Notes: generated by a model not told the origin, from the letters alone. A stretch of 64,000 bases of DNA from GCA-2731375 sp964631725 (GCA_964631725.1 CAZVYX010000025.1:17457-81456), one strand, 5' to 3'; shown: positions 1 through 9,683, numbered from the stretch's first letter. Numbers and translations are program-made.

Positions 1-2918
1 GCCTGGCGCTGCTGATCGATCTCGAACGCTGCATCGGCTGCAAGAGTTGCGAAGCCGCCTGCAAACAGGAGCACGGCCTGGGACCGGCCGAGCGGCGCAA
101 CCGCGTGGTTTGGCAACAGGGCAGCGGACCAACGCCGGAACTGACGTTCCTGCCCATCATGTGCCAGCACTGCGCCCGGCCCGCCTGCCTGCGGGCCTGC
201 CCGGTCAATCCCAAGGCAATCAGCAAGGCCGCCGATACGGGTGTGGTGAGCGTGGATGAAGAGCGCTGCACGGGCTGCGGCGAATGTGTCCTGGCCTGCC
301 CCTATGGCGCCATGGGCTTCGACCCCGTGGGCCAGCATGCGGTGAAATGCGATCTGTGCGAAGAGCGCCGCCGGGAGGGCCGTTCGACCGCCTGCGCCGA
401 AGTTTGCCCCGGCCTGGCAATCCGTCTGGGGGAGAGGGAAACACTACGGACCGATAGCCTCCATGCCGGCCGCACGATCAGGGATCATGATCGCTTTCTG
501 CTGGGGCCGGCGATGCTTTATCTTGAACGCACCGGGGATTCAGCGGAGCAAGATGCCGCCCTGACGGTACCGGAAGTGAGCCGGCCCCGTCCCCGCCCGC
601 AATTGCCGGATATTGGCGAAACCGCCTTTCCCTACGGCCTACCGCGTCAGGCGCGTGAACCCGACCGTATCGTACCGGGCGGCTGCAATATTTGCTTCAA
701 TGCCTGCTCCCTGAACTATCGGCTGCGTAACGGCCGTTTGGTCGGCATCACCGGCAATGGCGAAGATCCCGTTCTGGGCGGCCGGATTTGCGCCAAATCG
801 CAAATGATGCTGCAGCTCTACAACGATCCGCGCCGCCTGACCCGACCGATGAAACGGATCGGCGAACGGGGCGAAGGACGCTTCCAACCGATCAGTTGGG
901 AGCAAGCGCTCGATGAAATCGCCGAACGCTTGAAACAAGTTGCCGCTGAATGGGGCACTGAGGCGTTGGCGATCCTGTTCGGCACCCGATCCGGCATCAT
1001 GTCGATCCGGGGATATGCGCTGCTTTTTGCCCAATTGTGGGGCACGCCGAATATCGAGGGCACCGAACCCTTGTGTGCGACCGCCAAGACAATCGCCTAC
1101 GTCCTCACCCAAGGCTCGCCCAGCATCGCCAACAGCTATACCGAAAACGATATCGGCAGCGCCGGAATGTACCTCTACATCGGCGACAACCAGGGCGAGA
1201 CCCGTCCGGTCTATTTCGGCATGGTCAATGACTGGCGCATCCGCAACAACACCCCCATGGTGGTGGTCGACCCGCGCTATAGCGTTACCGCCGCCAAGGC
1301 GGACCGTTGGCTGCCGATCCGTTCGGGCACCGACATGGCGCTGGGCCTGGCGCTGGCGCACCATATTCTGAGCAACGATCTGCATGACCGGGAGTTTTGC
1401 GACAATTGGGTCGAGGGCTGGCAACGCTGGCGCGATTTCATATTCCAGCGCGGCTATACGCCGGACTGGGCCGCGCCGATTACCGATATCCCGGCCGATG
1501 AGATCCGCCGTCTGGCCGAGGAAATTGCCGCCGCCGACGGCTGCATGATCATCGCCTCCCGCGGGGTCAACCATCATACCAACGCTGTCCAGACCAACCG
1601 GGTGCTGATGTATCTCGCCGCTATTACCGGCAACTGGGGCCGGCGGGGCGGCGGCTATTTCAACATGACGGCCAGCGCCGCGATTGCCGCCCAGGCCCCG
1701 CCCGAACGCCGGGCCAAAATTGACAAACCAATGGTGCGGCGCAATCCCGTGGCCTGGGTCGAAGCCATGCGCACCGGCAAGCCCTACCCGATCCGGGCCC
1801 TGATTGCCGGCACCAATCCGCTGGCCCAGTGGCCGAGCCAGGACGTCAGCCGCGAAGCCTTCAAGGCGCTGGATCTGATCGTTCATGTGGATTTGTTCGA
1901 GAACGAAACCTCGGCCTTTGCCGATTATGTCCTGCCGGTGGCGACCGGCATTGAAAAGGGTGGCATCAGCCGGGCCAACGACGACCGCCGGATTGCCTGG
2001 ATCGACAAGCTGATCGAGCCGCCGGGCGAGGCCAAATCCGATGCCTGGATCTGGATCGAGCTGGGCAAACGCCTAGGCTATGGCGATGTTTTAAAAGAGG
2101 ACTACAAGGATCCCGCCATCTTCTGGGACGAGGTGCTGTCGGATACGGACCAGTTGCGCGGCTGCACATCCCGCCGCATGCGGGCCGCGCCGCATCGCTG
2201 GGCCCGCTTTCCCCTGGCCGACGAGCAGGCCGAGGAACAGGAGACACTCTATCTGGAGCAGCCGGCCCCTGCCGCACCGAACGAGAAGCGTTTCCCCACG
2301 CCCAGCGGCCGGCTGGAGTTCTGGAGCACATCCCTGGAAGACCGTTTCGCGGCACTGGGTCTCACGGCCCTGCCCGAATTCTATTCGGAGCGCGAGCAGT
2401 TAATTGACCTGCCGTATCTGGATTTGCTGCTTGATGATGGCGAAGCCGGCGTGCTCTCGCCCTTCCATGCCGGGCCGACCGGCGCAGCGCCGGCAAATAT
2501 AGTGGAACCGGGTATCGATGGACCGGGGGCTGAACTCAGGGCCCAGGGCTTCGACATGGAGCTGATCACCGGACGGCCGCCGGCACCGCATTTCCACAGT
2601 TGGACCCATTATTCCTGGCAGGCCCAGGAAATGTGGCCCGATCTGTACGCCCAGATTCACCCAACGAAAGCCCAGGCGCTCGGCATTGCGGACGGCGGGC
2701 GCATGCGCCTTGAAACATCACATGGCGCCATCGAAGCCCTGGCCTGGCTGACGCCCGGCATTCGCAAATCCTCGGTCTTCGTGCCCATTGGCTGGGGCGA
2801 ACGCCAACCCCACAATCCCTGGCGCTCGGTCAATTTTCTGACCGACAGCAGCCAGCGCGATCCCATCGCCGATCAAGTCAATCTGAAGACGCTGCTGTGC
2901 CGGGTGACGAAGGCGTAA
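1..2918 (+). CDS. Iron-sulfur/molybdopterin oxidoreductase fusion (5' partial)
   Basis: The frame is open from the first base, so the true start lies before the window; 971 residues are visible. The first ~150 residues form a DmsB/NrfC-like four-cluster ferredoxin: C-I-G-C-K-S-C at the very start, then MCQHC, CTGCGEC and CDLCEE cysteine groups. A linker of about 60 residues leads to a complete molybdopterin (bis-PGD) catalytic subunit with its own 4Fe-4S motif (CNICFNAC, then GGRICAK) and a C-terminal molybdopterin-dinucleotide binding domain. Electron-transfer and catalytic subunits of the DMSO reductase family are usually separate genes, so the fusion is notable. A cysteine in TEPLCATAK is the likely molybdenum ligand. 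The His that follows the ligand in formate dehydrogenases is absent, so I do not call it FDH. Substrate unknown. It converges on the response regulator gene. Confidence 0.85.
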   Translation, partial: LALLIDLERCIGCKSCEAACKQEHGLGPAERRNRVVWQQGSGPTPELTFLPIMCQHCARPACLRACPVNPKAISKAADTGVVSVDEERCTGCGECVLACPYGAMGFDPVGQHAVKCDLCEERRREGRSTACAEVCPGLAIRLGERETLRTDSLHAGRTIRDHDRFLLGPAMLYLERTGDSAEQDAALTVPEVSRPRPRPQLPDIGETAFPYGLPRQAREPDRIVPGGCNICFNACSLNYRLRNGRLVGITGNGEDPVLGGRICAKSQMMLQLYNDPRRLTRPMKRIGERGEGRFQPISWEQALDEIAERLKQVAAEWGTEALAILFGTRSGIMSIRGYALLFAQLWGTPNIEGTEPLCATAKTIAYVLTQGSPSIANSYTENDIGSAGMYLYIGDNQGETRPVYFGMVNDWRIRNNTPMVVVDPRYSVTAAKADRWLPIRSGTDMALGLALAHHILSNDLHDREFCDNWVEGWQRWRDFIFQRGYTPDWAAPITDIPADEIRRLAEEIAAADGCMIIASRGVNHHTNAVQTNRVLMYLAAITGNWGRRGGGYFNMTASAAIAAQAPPERRAKIDKPMVRRNPVAWVEAMRTGKPYPIRALIAGTNPLAQWPSQDVSREAFKALDLIVHVDLFENETSAFADYVLPVATGIEKGGISRANDDRRIAWIDKLIEPPGEAKSDAWIWIELGKRLGYGDVLKEDYKDPAIFWDEVLSDTDQLRGCTSRRMRAAPHRWARFPLADEQAEEQETLYLEQPAPAAPNEKRFPTPSGRLEFWSTSLEDRFAALGLTALPEFYSEREQLIDLPYLDLLLDDGEAGVLSPFHAGPTGAAPANIVEPGIDGPGAELRAQGFDMELITGRPPAPHFHSWTHYSWQAQEMWPDLYAQIHPTKAQALGIADGGRMRLETSHGAIEALAWLTPGIRKSSVFVPIGWGERQPHNPWRSVNFLTDSSQRDPIADQVNLKTLLCRVTKA

Positions 2919-3016
2919 CCCGGGGCAGGATGTGAACGCGCGACCTACTAGGTATGAGTCTTGTTGAAAAATCGTTGCATGCCCACGCCCTCACCTGCCA
3001 AACGGAAGAGACATCA

Positions 3017-3742
3017 TCAGCGCGCGGAACTGGGCCAGCCGCATTTGTAGCCAATCCTGGGCACCGTCAGGATTGCGTCCCGCTGCAATTTCCTGCGTAT
3101 CCTGCTAACAAGAATATCAACAGCCCGGGTGGAGGCTGGCCCGTCACCATTGGAAACCGCATCGACCAGATCGTCGCGGCTCAGAACCTTGCCGTCGGCC
3201 TGGGCCAGAACCCGCAACAGGCTGAATTCCGCCGGCGTCAGGTCAATGCTGGATCCATCCTTGTGCAAGACCTCGCGCCGCTCATGGTCGAGCACGAAAG
3301 GTCCCAGATTAAACTTGCCAGCACCAGCGATGTCCCAGGCCGTTGAACGGCCGCGCAGAGCCTTAATCCGCATGGCAATTTCACGGGGATCGACGCCCTT
3401 TGTGACATAATCATCGGCGCCGGCCTCAAAGGCAGCCGACACATCATCTATGCCCTCCCGTGCCGTCAGCACGAGCAACGGACCAACCGCCCGGGTGCGC
3501 AGCTTGCGCACCAAAACAATGCCGTCCTCGTCAGGCAATGTCAGGTCAACGATCAGGCAGTCGTAGGTGCTTTCTTCGAGTTTTTGAAACATTTCGGCCG
3601 CCGTCGGCACCACATCCACATCATAGCCCTGGCTGGCCAGAAAAGTTGCGAACTGATGGGCGAATTGGGGATCATCCTCGATTAAGAGAACGTTTTCCCG
3701 CCCTATTGTCCGGTCGGGCTCCGGCTCTTCTGAGTGGCTCAT
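3017..3742 (-). CDS. OmpR-family response regulator
   Basis: 241 residues. N-terminal receiver domain with acidic pair D23/D24, phospho-acceptor D66 (IVDLTLPDEDG), T93 and K115; C-terminal winged-helix Trans_reg_C domain (~140-238). The frame stays open for 67 more codons upstream, but ATG at 3742 has GGGAG 8 nt before it and gives the normal N-terminus, so I chose it. No histidine kinase lies in the window, so it is an orphan here. It is divergent from the radical SAM gene and may act at the ~290-bp shared intergenic region; that is inference. Confidence 0.88.
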   Translation of the reverse strand: MSHSEEPEPDRTIGRENVLLIEDDPQFAHQFATFLASQGYDVDVVPTAAEMFQKLEESTYDCLIVDLTLPDEDGIVLVRKLRTRAVGPLLVLTAREGIDDVSAAFEAGADDYVTKGVDPREIAMRIKALRGRSTAWDIAGAGKFNLGPFVLDHERREVLHKDGSSIDLTPAEFSLLRVLAQADGKVLSRDDLVDAVSNGDGPASTRAVDILVSRIRRKLQRDAILTVPRIGYKCGWPSSAR

Positions 3743-4035
3743 AGCGGATGCTCCCGTTATTTGTGGTGCGACTATGCGCAACAACGGAGCAAAAAAGGTT
3801 TCTCTGATGTGTCCAGGAGCGACGGCAGGTTTCTCCGATGTTTCTGAGAGGTCCAAAACGGGTACATTCGGCACGGCATAGGTTACGGCGACTCTCCCGA
3901 CCGCACCTAAAATACGAGCTGCTCTTTTTGCCATCATTAACAATAGGGTACGCCAAATATTGTCGTTGCATGATGCTCTCAGTTTACTTATTGTTCATTA
4001 AAAAATAGAGACCGAAATTGATTGGGAGAAGGCGC
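3743..4035. promoter_or_regulatory. Divergent intergenic region, response regulator / radical SAM gene
   Basis: About 290 bp between divergent start codons. It is more AT-rich near 3940-4015 than the flanking genes, as expected of promoters. I see no clear operator. The upstream extensions of both neighbouring frames into it are not convincing coding sequence, because ribosome-binding sites point to starts at 3742 and 4036. Confidence 0.45.
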
Positions 4036-5166
4036 ATGGCGAATACCATCATCGGCAAGCCGATACCGACCTCCAAATACTATTTTGACAAGTACCTGAG
4101 CCCCAAGAAACGGCAATCCGGGGCCGAGATGAAGCCGACGATTGTCGATTTCGAATTGACCTCGAAATGCGGTGGCGCCTGTACCTATTGTTATGCCTCC
4201 TCGCCCTTTTTTGCCGGCGAAAACATGCCGACGGAGATGGCGCTAGGCGTGGTCGACGACCTGGTGGAGATGGGCGTGACGCAAGTGCAATGGTGCGGCG
4301 GCGACCCGGTGCTGCACAAGGATTGGCAAAAGATCATCGGCTACGCCGGCGAACGGGGCATCAATAACAGCGTCTTTGTCGCCGGCATCGTAACCAAACG
4401 CTTGGCGGACGCCCTGGCGGCGCTGCCCAATATACATCTGGTTGGCGTCAATTTCGACACCATCGACCCGGTTGACTTCATGGGCACGCACACCTCCGCC
4501 AAGGTGCTGGAGCAGAAATACAAAGCGATCGAATATCTCCGCGCCGCCGGTTTTCATCCCTCCCGCATCATGCCCTGCCTGACCCTGACCTCCTATTCGG
4601 CCCACTCGATCGAGGCCACAATGGATTGGCTGGTCGACGAGATGGGCGCGGGCTATGTGCCGATGTTCGTCTATCACCCGATAGGTGAAGGCACGGATTC
4701 AAAATATGTGCCCTCGCCCGAACAGATCCAACGGGCTTACGAATACCGGGCCAAAAAGCTGGGCGATCATTGGTTGAGCATTGGGCCGACCGAATGCGGC
4801 CGGCACTATTGCCGCTCAAAATTCCACGTCACCTACGACGGCCGCATCCTGCCCTGCGCCGTGCTTTATGATTTCGAGGTCGGCAACGTCAAGGATACAC
4901 CGTTGCGGGAATTGATCGCCAGCCATGGCAAGAAGCTTTGTTATGATTTCGAGGTCAAGGGCGCCTGCGCCAGTTGTGACAACAGCGATGTCTGCTGGGG
5001 CTGCCGCGCCAACGCCTACTTCTACAAGGGCGACGTGACGGCGTCCGACCCCATGTGCTGGCTGAATGATGAAGGCATCACCACCGACAGCGCCTCGGGC
5101 CCGCCCTGCCATGGCTCGGCCCAGGCCGCCCGGAAGCATCACGAGGAGCTTGAGAAACCGCAATAA
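4036..5166 (+). CDS. Radical SAM / SPASM-domain protein
   Basis: 376 residues. Radical SAM cluster motif C45-x3-C49-x2-C52 (CGGACTYC), then WCGGDP typical of the SAM-binding strand. The C-terminal SPASM region carries many cysteines (ECGRHYC, LPCAVLY, CASCDNSDVCWGC), expected to hold auxiliary 4Fe-4S clusters. SPASM proteins usually modify peptides or mature enzyme cofactors; the substrate here is unknown. ATG 4036 is chosen because GGGAGAAGG lies just upstream, rather than the TTG six codons earlier. The gene is followed after 60 bp by an acyl-CoA synthetase on the same strand, so the two probably form an operon. Confidence 0.85.
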   Translation: MANTIIGKPIPTSKYYFDKYLSPKKRQSGAEMKPTIVDFELTSKCGGACTYCYASSPFFAGENMPTEMALGVVDDLVEMGVTQVQWCGGDPVLHKDWQKIIGYAGERGINNSVFVAGIVTKRLADALAALPNIHLVGVNFDTIDPVDFMGTHTSAKVLEQKYKAIEYLRAAGFHPSRIMPCLTLTSYSAHSIEATMDWLVDEMGAGYVPMFVYHPIGEGTDSKYVPSPEQIQRAYEYRAKKLGDHWLSIGPTECGRHYCRSKFHVTYDGRILPCAVLYDFEVGNVKDTPLRELIASHGKKLCYDFEVKGACASCDNSDVCWGCRANAYFYKGDVTASDPMCWLNDEGITTDSASGPPCHGSAQAARKHHEELEKPQ

Positions 5167-5226
5167 CCAGGGGCAAAATGGGGCGGCCGGTCAGCTTAAC
5201 AGCTGGCCGAACAGGAGGCTAGGTCG

Positions 5227-6777
5227 ATGCGCGAGCTCGAAGACGCCCAGGTATTCCTGCCCGATATCTGGGCCAGCCATGCCCTATATGCACCCGACAA
5301 GGAGGCGGTGATCTGCGGTGAACAGCGGATCACCTGGGGGCAACTGGACCGGGATCTGAACCGGACCGCCAATGCTCTGTTGGCGGAAGGCATCGGTCGC
5401 GGCGACAAGGTGGCGGTGCTGATGTCAAATTCCATCGCCGCCCTGGAGACCATCCTTGGCGTCGTCAAGGCGGGAGCCTGTGTGGTGCCGTTGAGCGGCC
5501 TGTTGACGGGGCCGCAATTGGCGGTGCTGATCGACGATGCCGATGCCGTCATGCTGATCGCCTCCGACGAGTATCAACCGGTTATCGAGCCCCATCTGGA
5601 GAGCCTGAGCCAATTGCGTAAAGACGGCCTGCTGCTGCATGGTGGTGACGCGGAAGGTTGGCGGCGTTTCGAGCCCTTGCTCACGGCGGCCGCCGATAGC
5701 CCGCCGGCGCTCCGCTATCATATGGATGACGCGTTCAACATCATTTACTCATCCGGCACCACCGGCCTGCCCAAGGGTATCGTGCAGACCCACCGGCCGC
5801 GCCAGCACTGGTCCTATTCCAATTCCATCGAACTTGCATTCGGCACCGACAGCCGGGCCCTGGCGACGACACCGGTCTATTCCAACGGCACCTTCCTGAT
5901 GATCCTGCCGGCCTTGTTCACCGGTTCCACCCTGGTGGTGATGCCCAGCTTCAGCCCGCGCGGCTTTCTCGAAACCGTCGTGCGGGAGCGCATCAGCCAC
6001 ACCTTCATGGTACCGCCGCAGTTCATCGCCGTGCTGGCGGAACCGGATCTGGAGAGCTTCGATCTCACCTCGCTTCAGGTCATCCTCTCCGCCGGTTCGC
6101 CGCTGCGCCGGGATACCAAGACGGAGGTTATGCAACGGCTGGGACCGGGCCTGTTCGAAATGTATGGATTTTCGGAAGGTTTCGCGACAATGATCCGGCC
6201 GCATCAGCACGCCGACAAATTCGGCTCCGTCGGAACGCCGGTGCTGGGTTTCGAGGGACGCATTGTCGATGACGACGGCAATATGCTGCCGCGCGGCGAG
6301 ATCGGCGAGATTGCCGGCTATGGCGGCGGCCAGATGCGGGGCTATCACAAGCGCGGCGAGGAAACGGAAAAGATCATCTGCCGCGACGAGAGGGGCCGCG
6401 CCTTCCTGCGCTCAGGCGACATTGGCCGCATGGACGAGGACGGCTTCCTCTATATTCTCGACCGCAAGAAGGACATGATCATCTCCGGCGGCTTCAATGT
6501 TTTTCCCGCCGACATTGAAAGCGTGCTCGGCGAACATGACGATGTCATGGACGTCACCGTGATCGGTATTCCCGACGACAGATGGGGCGAGACCGCCCTC
6601 GCCCTGGTGATCCCGAATGAAGGCGCCATGGCGGATCCGGAAACGATCCAGGCCTGGTGCAACGAACGGGTGGCCAAGCATCAACGCCTGGCCAGGGTGG
6701 AGTTTCGCGATGAATTTCCCCGCAACGCTCTGGGCAAGGTCATGAAACGGATGTTGCGCGAGCCTTATTGGGAATGA
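5227..6777 (+). CDS. AMP-forming acyl-CoA synthetase / acid-CoA ligase
   Basis: 516 residues, full length for the ANL adenylating superfamily. Visible motifs: the P-loop YSSGTTGLPKG near residue 175, MYGFSEGF (A5), RSGDIGRMDEDGFLYILDR (A7/A8) with hinge, and a C-terminal NALGKVMKR in which K is the expected adenylation lysine. It activates a carboxylic acid to its CoA thioester; the acid is not predictable. AGGAGG lies 9 nt before the ATG. It sits behind the radical SAM gene and converges on a TetR regulator with only ~30 bp between them. Confidence 0.9.
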   Translation: MRELEDAQVFLPDIWASHALYAPDKEAVICGEQRITWGQLDRDLNRTANALLAEGIGRGDKVAVLMSNSIAALETILGVVKAGACVVPLSGLLTGPQLAVLIDDADAVMLIASDEYQPVIEPHLESLSQLRKDGLLLHGGDAEGWRRFEPLLTAAADSPPALRYHMDDAFNIIYSSGTTGLPKGIVQTHRPRQHWSYSNSIELAFGTDSRALATTPVYSNGTFLMILPALFTGSTLVVMPSFSPRGFLETVVRERISHTFMVPPQFIAVLAEPDLESFDLTSLQVILSAGSPLRRDTKTEVMQRLGPGLFEMYGFSEGFATMIRPHQHADKFGSVGTPVLGFEGRIVDDDGNMLPRGEIGEIAGYGGGQMRGYHKRGEETEKIICRDERGRAFLRSGDIGRMDEDGFLYILDRKKDMIISGGFNVFPADIESVLGEHDDVMDVTVIGIPDDRWGETALALVIPNEGAMADPETIQAWCNERVAKHQRLARVEFRDEFPRNALGKVMKRMLREPYWE

Positions 6778-6807
6778 ATCGGCTCATTGGCGCCGGCCTC
6801 ACCCGCT

Positions 6808-7404
6808 TTACCTGACTTTTGTCCCGCCGATGCCGTCGAACAGCACGCCGCTGATCCTTTTAGCCATCTCCTCGATCGGCTCGTCCTCCTTGCGATACCA
6901 TTCATGAGTCCAGAACAGCGCGCTCAGCAGGAACAGCCGCAAATGGTCCAGATCCACGGCCGCCTCGATTTCGCCGGCGTCCTGAGCCTCTTGCAGCAGC
7001 ACACGCCAACAGTCGTTGTATTTTTCCCGCCTGAGCAAATGCCGCTTGCGGATTTTCTTCGGCGCCAGGTGGTAGTTGATAATGTTCGCCGCCGTGTAGT
7101 CGCTGTGCCGGAGCAAGGTCGTCAGATGGGCCTGGATGGCGGTCCCTATCCGCTCACGGTGACTGCAATCCGCCGCCGATCCCGCAACGGCGCCCTGCAC
7201 CGCATCATGAATACGGTCGATGCCGATGTTCAGGACTTCTTCAAGCAATTGTTCCTTTGAATCGAAGTAGTAGTAGATCGCCGGCGCCCGGACCTTAACG
7301 ATGTCGGCGATATCTTTAAGCGTCGTCGAGTCATAGCCCTTGCGCCGGAACATCCTGGCGGAGGCGTCAAGAATTCGCCGTCTGGTGTCATCGGATTTTT
7401 TCAT
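6808..7404 (-). CDS. TetR-family transcriptional regulator
   Basis: 198 residues. The N-terminal helix-turn-helix is typical (RRRILDASARMFRRKG, then TTLKDIADIVKVRAPAIYYY). The all-helical C-terminal ligand domain is poorly conserved, as usual. A role in control of neighbouring acyl-CoA metabolism (5227 gene, 7544 gene) would be typical of fatty-acid-linked TetR proteins, but that is inference from position only. Confidence 0.85.
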   Translation of the reverse strand: MKKSDDTRRRILDASARMFRRKGYDSTTLKDIADIVKVRAPAIYYYFDSKEQLLEEVLNIGIDRIHDAVQGAVAGSAADCSHRERIGTAIQAHLTTLLRHSDYTAANIINYHLAPKKIRKRHLLRREKYNDCWRVLLQEAQDAGEIEAAVDLDHLRLFLLSALFWTHEWYRKEDEPIEEMAKRISGVLFDGIGGTKVR

Positions 7405-7543
7405 CTGGTAACCGGTTGGCTTGCGGGCAGCCCTGGGGGCGACAGACTTCTTTTAGAACCAAAGAGGTTCAGCTGTCGATGCCGGGTTCAATCAAGATCG
7501 CCAGAACCGGGTTTCGGGGAGCTGGCCGAACGGGAATTTAGTC

Positions 7544-8719
7544 TCACGACGAGGCCTCGACATTGCCGCGATCCTGCATCCGGGCCAAGGTTTCGATCGT
7601 GCCCTCGACCAAATCCTCCATAATCCTCGCGGCTGGCCGCACTTCGCGGATCATGCCCGCTCCCTGACCCGCCGGATTACTGTGTATGTCGTAGCGCCCA
7701 GCCGCCTCGGCGGCCGCATTGACATCGTCCATCAGGATTTTCTGGTAGGGCACCGGCAGCGTGGCAAGCCCCGCATCGTCCCAGGCGTCGATGACCAGGT
7801 TCTTGAAACTCCGCATGGTTTTGCCGGTATAGGTGTGACGCACCTCGAAATCCTGCGAGCGGCCATCGACTATCTGCTGCTTGTTGTCGGCGTGGATGGC
7901 GCACTCCTCGGAGGCCAGGAAGGCGGTGCCGACCCATACTCCTACCGCGCCCAAGGCAAAGGCGGCGGCGATACCACGGCCATCGCCAATACCGCCGGCG
8001 GCAAGCACCGGCATCGGCGCCACCGCGTCAACCACCTGTGGAATGAGCGGAAAATTGGCGATCTTGCCGGTATGGCCGCCCGCCTCGTGGCCTTGGGAGA
8101 CGATGATGTCGACGCCGGCTTCCTTTTGCCGGACGGCATTGCGCGGTGATCCCGCTAGCCCGATGACCTGCATGCCCCGCGCCTTTGCCAACGGCACCAC
8201 CCAGGCCGGATCGCCAAGACCGGCCGCGAAGAGCTGGACGTCCTCTTCCATGATGACATCGACCTGTAGCTGGATCATATTGCGGTTTGAGTTGCCGGGC
8301 GTACTGCCACCCGGGCCCGAGGTATCGGCAACGACGAACTCGTCCTCGACGGGAGCGGGATCAAGCCCGTGCTTGGTCAGCAAACCCTCGACAAAGGCGA
8401 CCTGTTCGGGAAATTGTGCGCGCAGTTTTTGGCGTACCGCCGTACGTGTCAGCCCGGCATCCTGCGCCACCTTGCCCGGTAGTATGAGATCGACCCCGAT
8501 CGGCCGGTCGGTAAGTTTCCGCGTGTCGCGGATTTGCGTGCGCAACTCCTCCGGCGGCAGTCCTGAACCGCCCACGATGCCAAGCCCACCCGCTTCCGAG
8601 ACGGCGGCGACAAGGGCCGGCGGCGTCGCCTTGCCGCGCGCTCCCATTCCCGCCAAAAGGATGGGATATTCGATGCCGAGTTGCTCGCAAATCGCTGTCT
8701 TTAATACCGGCCGCGCCAT
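7544..8719 (-). CDS. Nitronate monooxygenase / 2-nitropropane dioxygenase-family flavoprotein
   Basis: 391 residues, an FMN TIM barrel. Visible motifs: LLAGMGARGKATPPALVAAV at the N-terminus, SQGHEAGGHTG containing the candidate catalytic His, and AAGGIGDGRGIAAAFALGA for phosphate binding. Family members oxidise propionate-3-nitronate or act as enoyl reductases related to FabK; the exact role here is uncertain. It points away from the corrinoid operon and shares the 8720-9044 intergenic region with it. Confidence 0.85.
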   Translation of the reverse strand: MARPVLKTAICEQLGIEYPILLAGMGARGKATPPALVAAVSEAGGLGIVGGSGLPPEELRTQIRDTRKLTDRPIGVDLILPGKVAQDAGLTRTAVRQKLRAQFPEQVAFVEGLLTKHGLDPAPVEDEFVVADTSGPGGSTPGNSNRNMIQLQVDVIMEEDVQLFAAGLGDPAWVVPLAKARGMQVIGLAGSPRNAVRQKEAGVDIIVSQGHEAGGHTGKIANFPLIPQVVDAVAPMPVLAAGGIGDGRGIAAAFALGAVGVWVGTAFLASEECAIHADNKQQIVDGRSQDFEVRHTYTGKTMRSFKNLVIDAWDDAGLATLPVPYQKILMDDVNAAAEAAGRYDIHSNPAGQGAGMIREVRPAARIMEDLVEGTIETLARMQDRGNVEASS

Positions 8720-9044
8720 GATTGTGCTCCCAACAGACGTTTCCCAGGTCGTTTATGAATTTAACATAATCGTAGCCGATCCTCGCTGCATGGCAATAGC
8801 GGGCATTGAAGCCGCGGCAACTGAAGTGACACGCATATTCCACCGTTGGCCTTCACGGATTTTCCGGCGGAAGCAGGCGAGCAGGTGCACTGATCGAATG
8901 CCGTCCATTTATTGACAAAATGGTATTTTATTTGTGAAATGAACGGCAGACCGTTGTTTTGTCCTGGGCGGTGCTTGCATCCAAGGGCAATGACGATGCC
9001 GCGGCACCGCGCAAAACGGCGCCGGCCAATACGGGAGAGTAGAA
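8720..9044. promoter_or_regulatory. Promoter region of the first corrinoid operon
   Basis: 325 bp without a gene, between divergent start codons. A sigma70-like pair is visible: TTGACA at 8912-8917 and TGAAAT at 8935-8940, 17 bp apart. It is flanked by an inverted repeat, GCCGTCCATTT (8900-8910) and AAATGAACGGC (8937-8947), matching at 10 of 11 positions, which looks like an operator for a dimeric or looping regulator. No cobalamin riboswitch motif is recognisable. Confidence 0.45.
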
Positions 9045-9683
9045 ATGAGTGTTGCCAAGATCTTCGATGCGGTCATGGAATATGAAGAAGAGGATGTCGC
9101 CGAGTTGGTGCAGGCGGAAATCGATGCCGGCACCGCCGTCAAGAGCATCCTGCAGGACGGCCTGATCGCACCCCTTGATGATATCGGCGAGAAGTTCTCC
9201 GCCGGTACCCTGTTCGTACCGGAGATGCTGATGGCGGCGGAGGCGGTACAGGCGGGCCTGGACATACTCCGCCCCCTGCTGACGGAAACCGGCGTCAAGC
9301 CCATCGGCACGGTGGTCCTGGGCACGGTCAAGGGTGATCTGCACGACATCGGCAAGAATCTGGTCGGCCTGTTGCTGGAAGGCGCCGGCTTCAGGGTGGT
9401 GGATCTGGGCACGGATGTGGATGGCGAACAGTTCATCGCGGCGGCGCAGGAGAACGACGCCGACATCATCGCCCTGTCGGGCCTTTTGACCACATCGATG
9501 CCGGAGATGGAGAAAGCTGTTGCAACGGTGCGGGAAGCCAACACGAACCGCAACCTGAACGTCAAGGTGATGATCGGCGGTCCGCCGGTGCATCACGAAT
9601 TTGCCATGACCATCGGCGCCGATGCCTACGGCATGGATGCCCCGGCCGCCGTCGAACGGGCACGGGAATTTGTCACCGGATAG
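9045..9683 (+). CDS. Methyltransferase corrinoid protein (copy 1)
   Basis: 212 residues, the usual size for MtmC/MtbC-type corrinoid proteins. A helical cap (~1-90) precedes a B12-binding Rossmann domain with DLHDIG (the His is the lower axial cobalt ligand), SGLL and GGPPV. It carries the methyl group between a substrate methyltransferase and tetrahydrofolate methyltransferase. It is the first gene of the operon corrinoid protein - URO-D methyltransferase - ferredoxin - RACo. Its coding sequence is almost identical to the gene at 17658, with different flanks. Confidence 0.93.
   Translation: MSVAKIFDAVMEYEEEDVAELVQAEIDAGTAVKSILQDGLIAPLDDIGEKFSAGTLFVPEMLMAAEAVQAGLDILRPLLTETGVKPIGTVVLGTVKGDLHDIGKNLVGLLLEGAGFRVVDLGTDVDGEQFIAAAQENDADIIALSGLLTTSMPEMEKAVATVREANTNRNLNVKVMIGGPPVHHEFAMTIGADAYGMDAPAAVERAREFVTG

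Noticed and set aside
639..1886. Open frame of 415 codons antisense to the molybdopterin subunit
   Set aside because: Low-complexity His/Gly/Arg-rich translation with no motifs; a codon-bias shadow of the real gene.
1..2918. Formate dehydrogenase as identity of the molybdopterin protein
   Set aside because: Would suit C1 metabolism, but the Sec/Cys-His signature of formate dehydrogenases is not present at the candidate Mo ligand.
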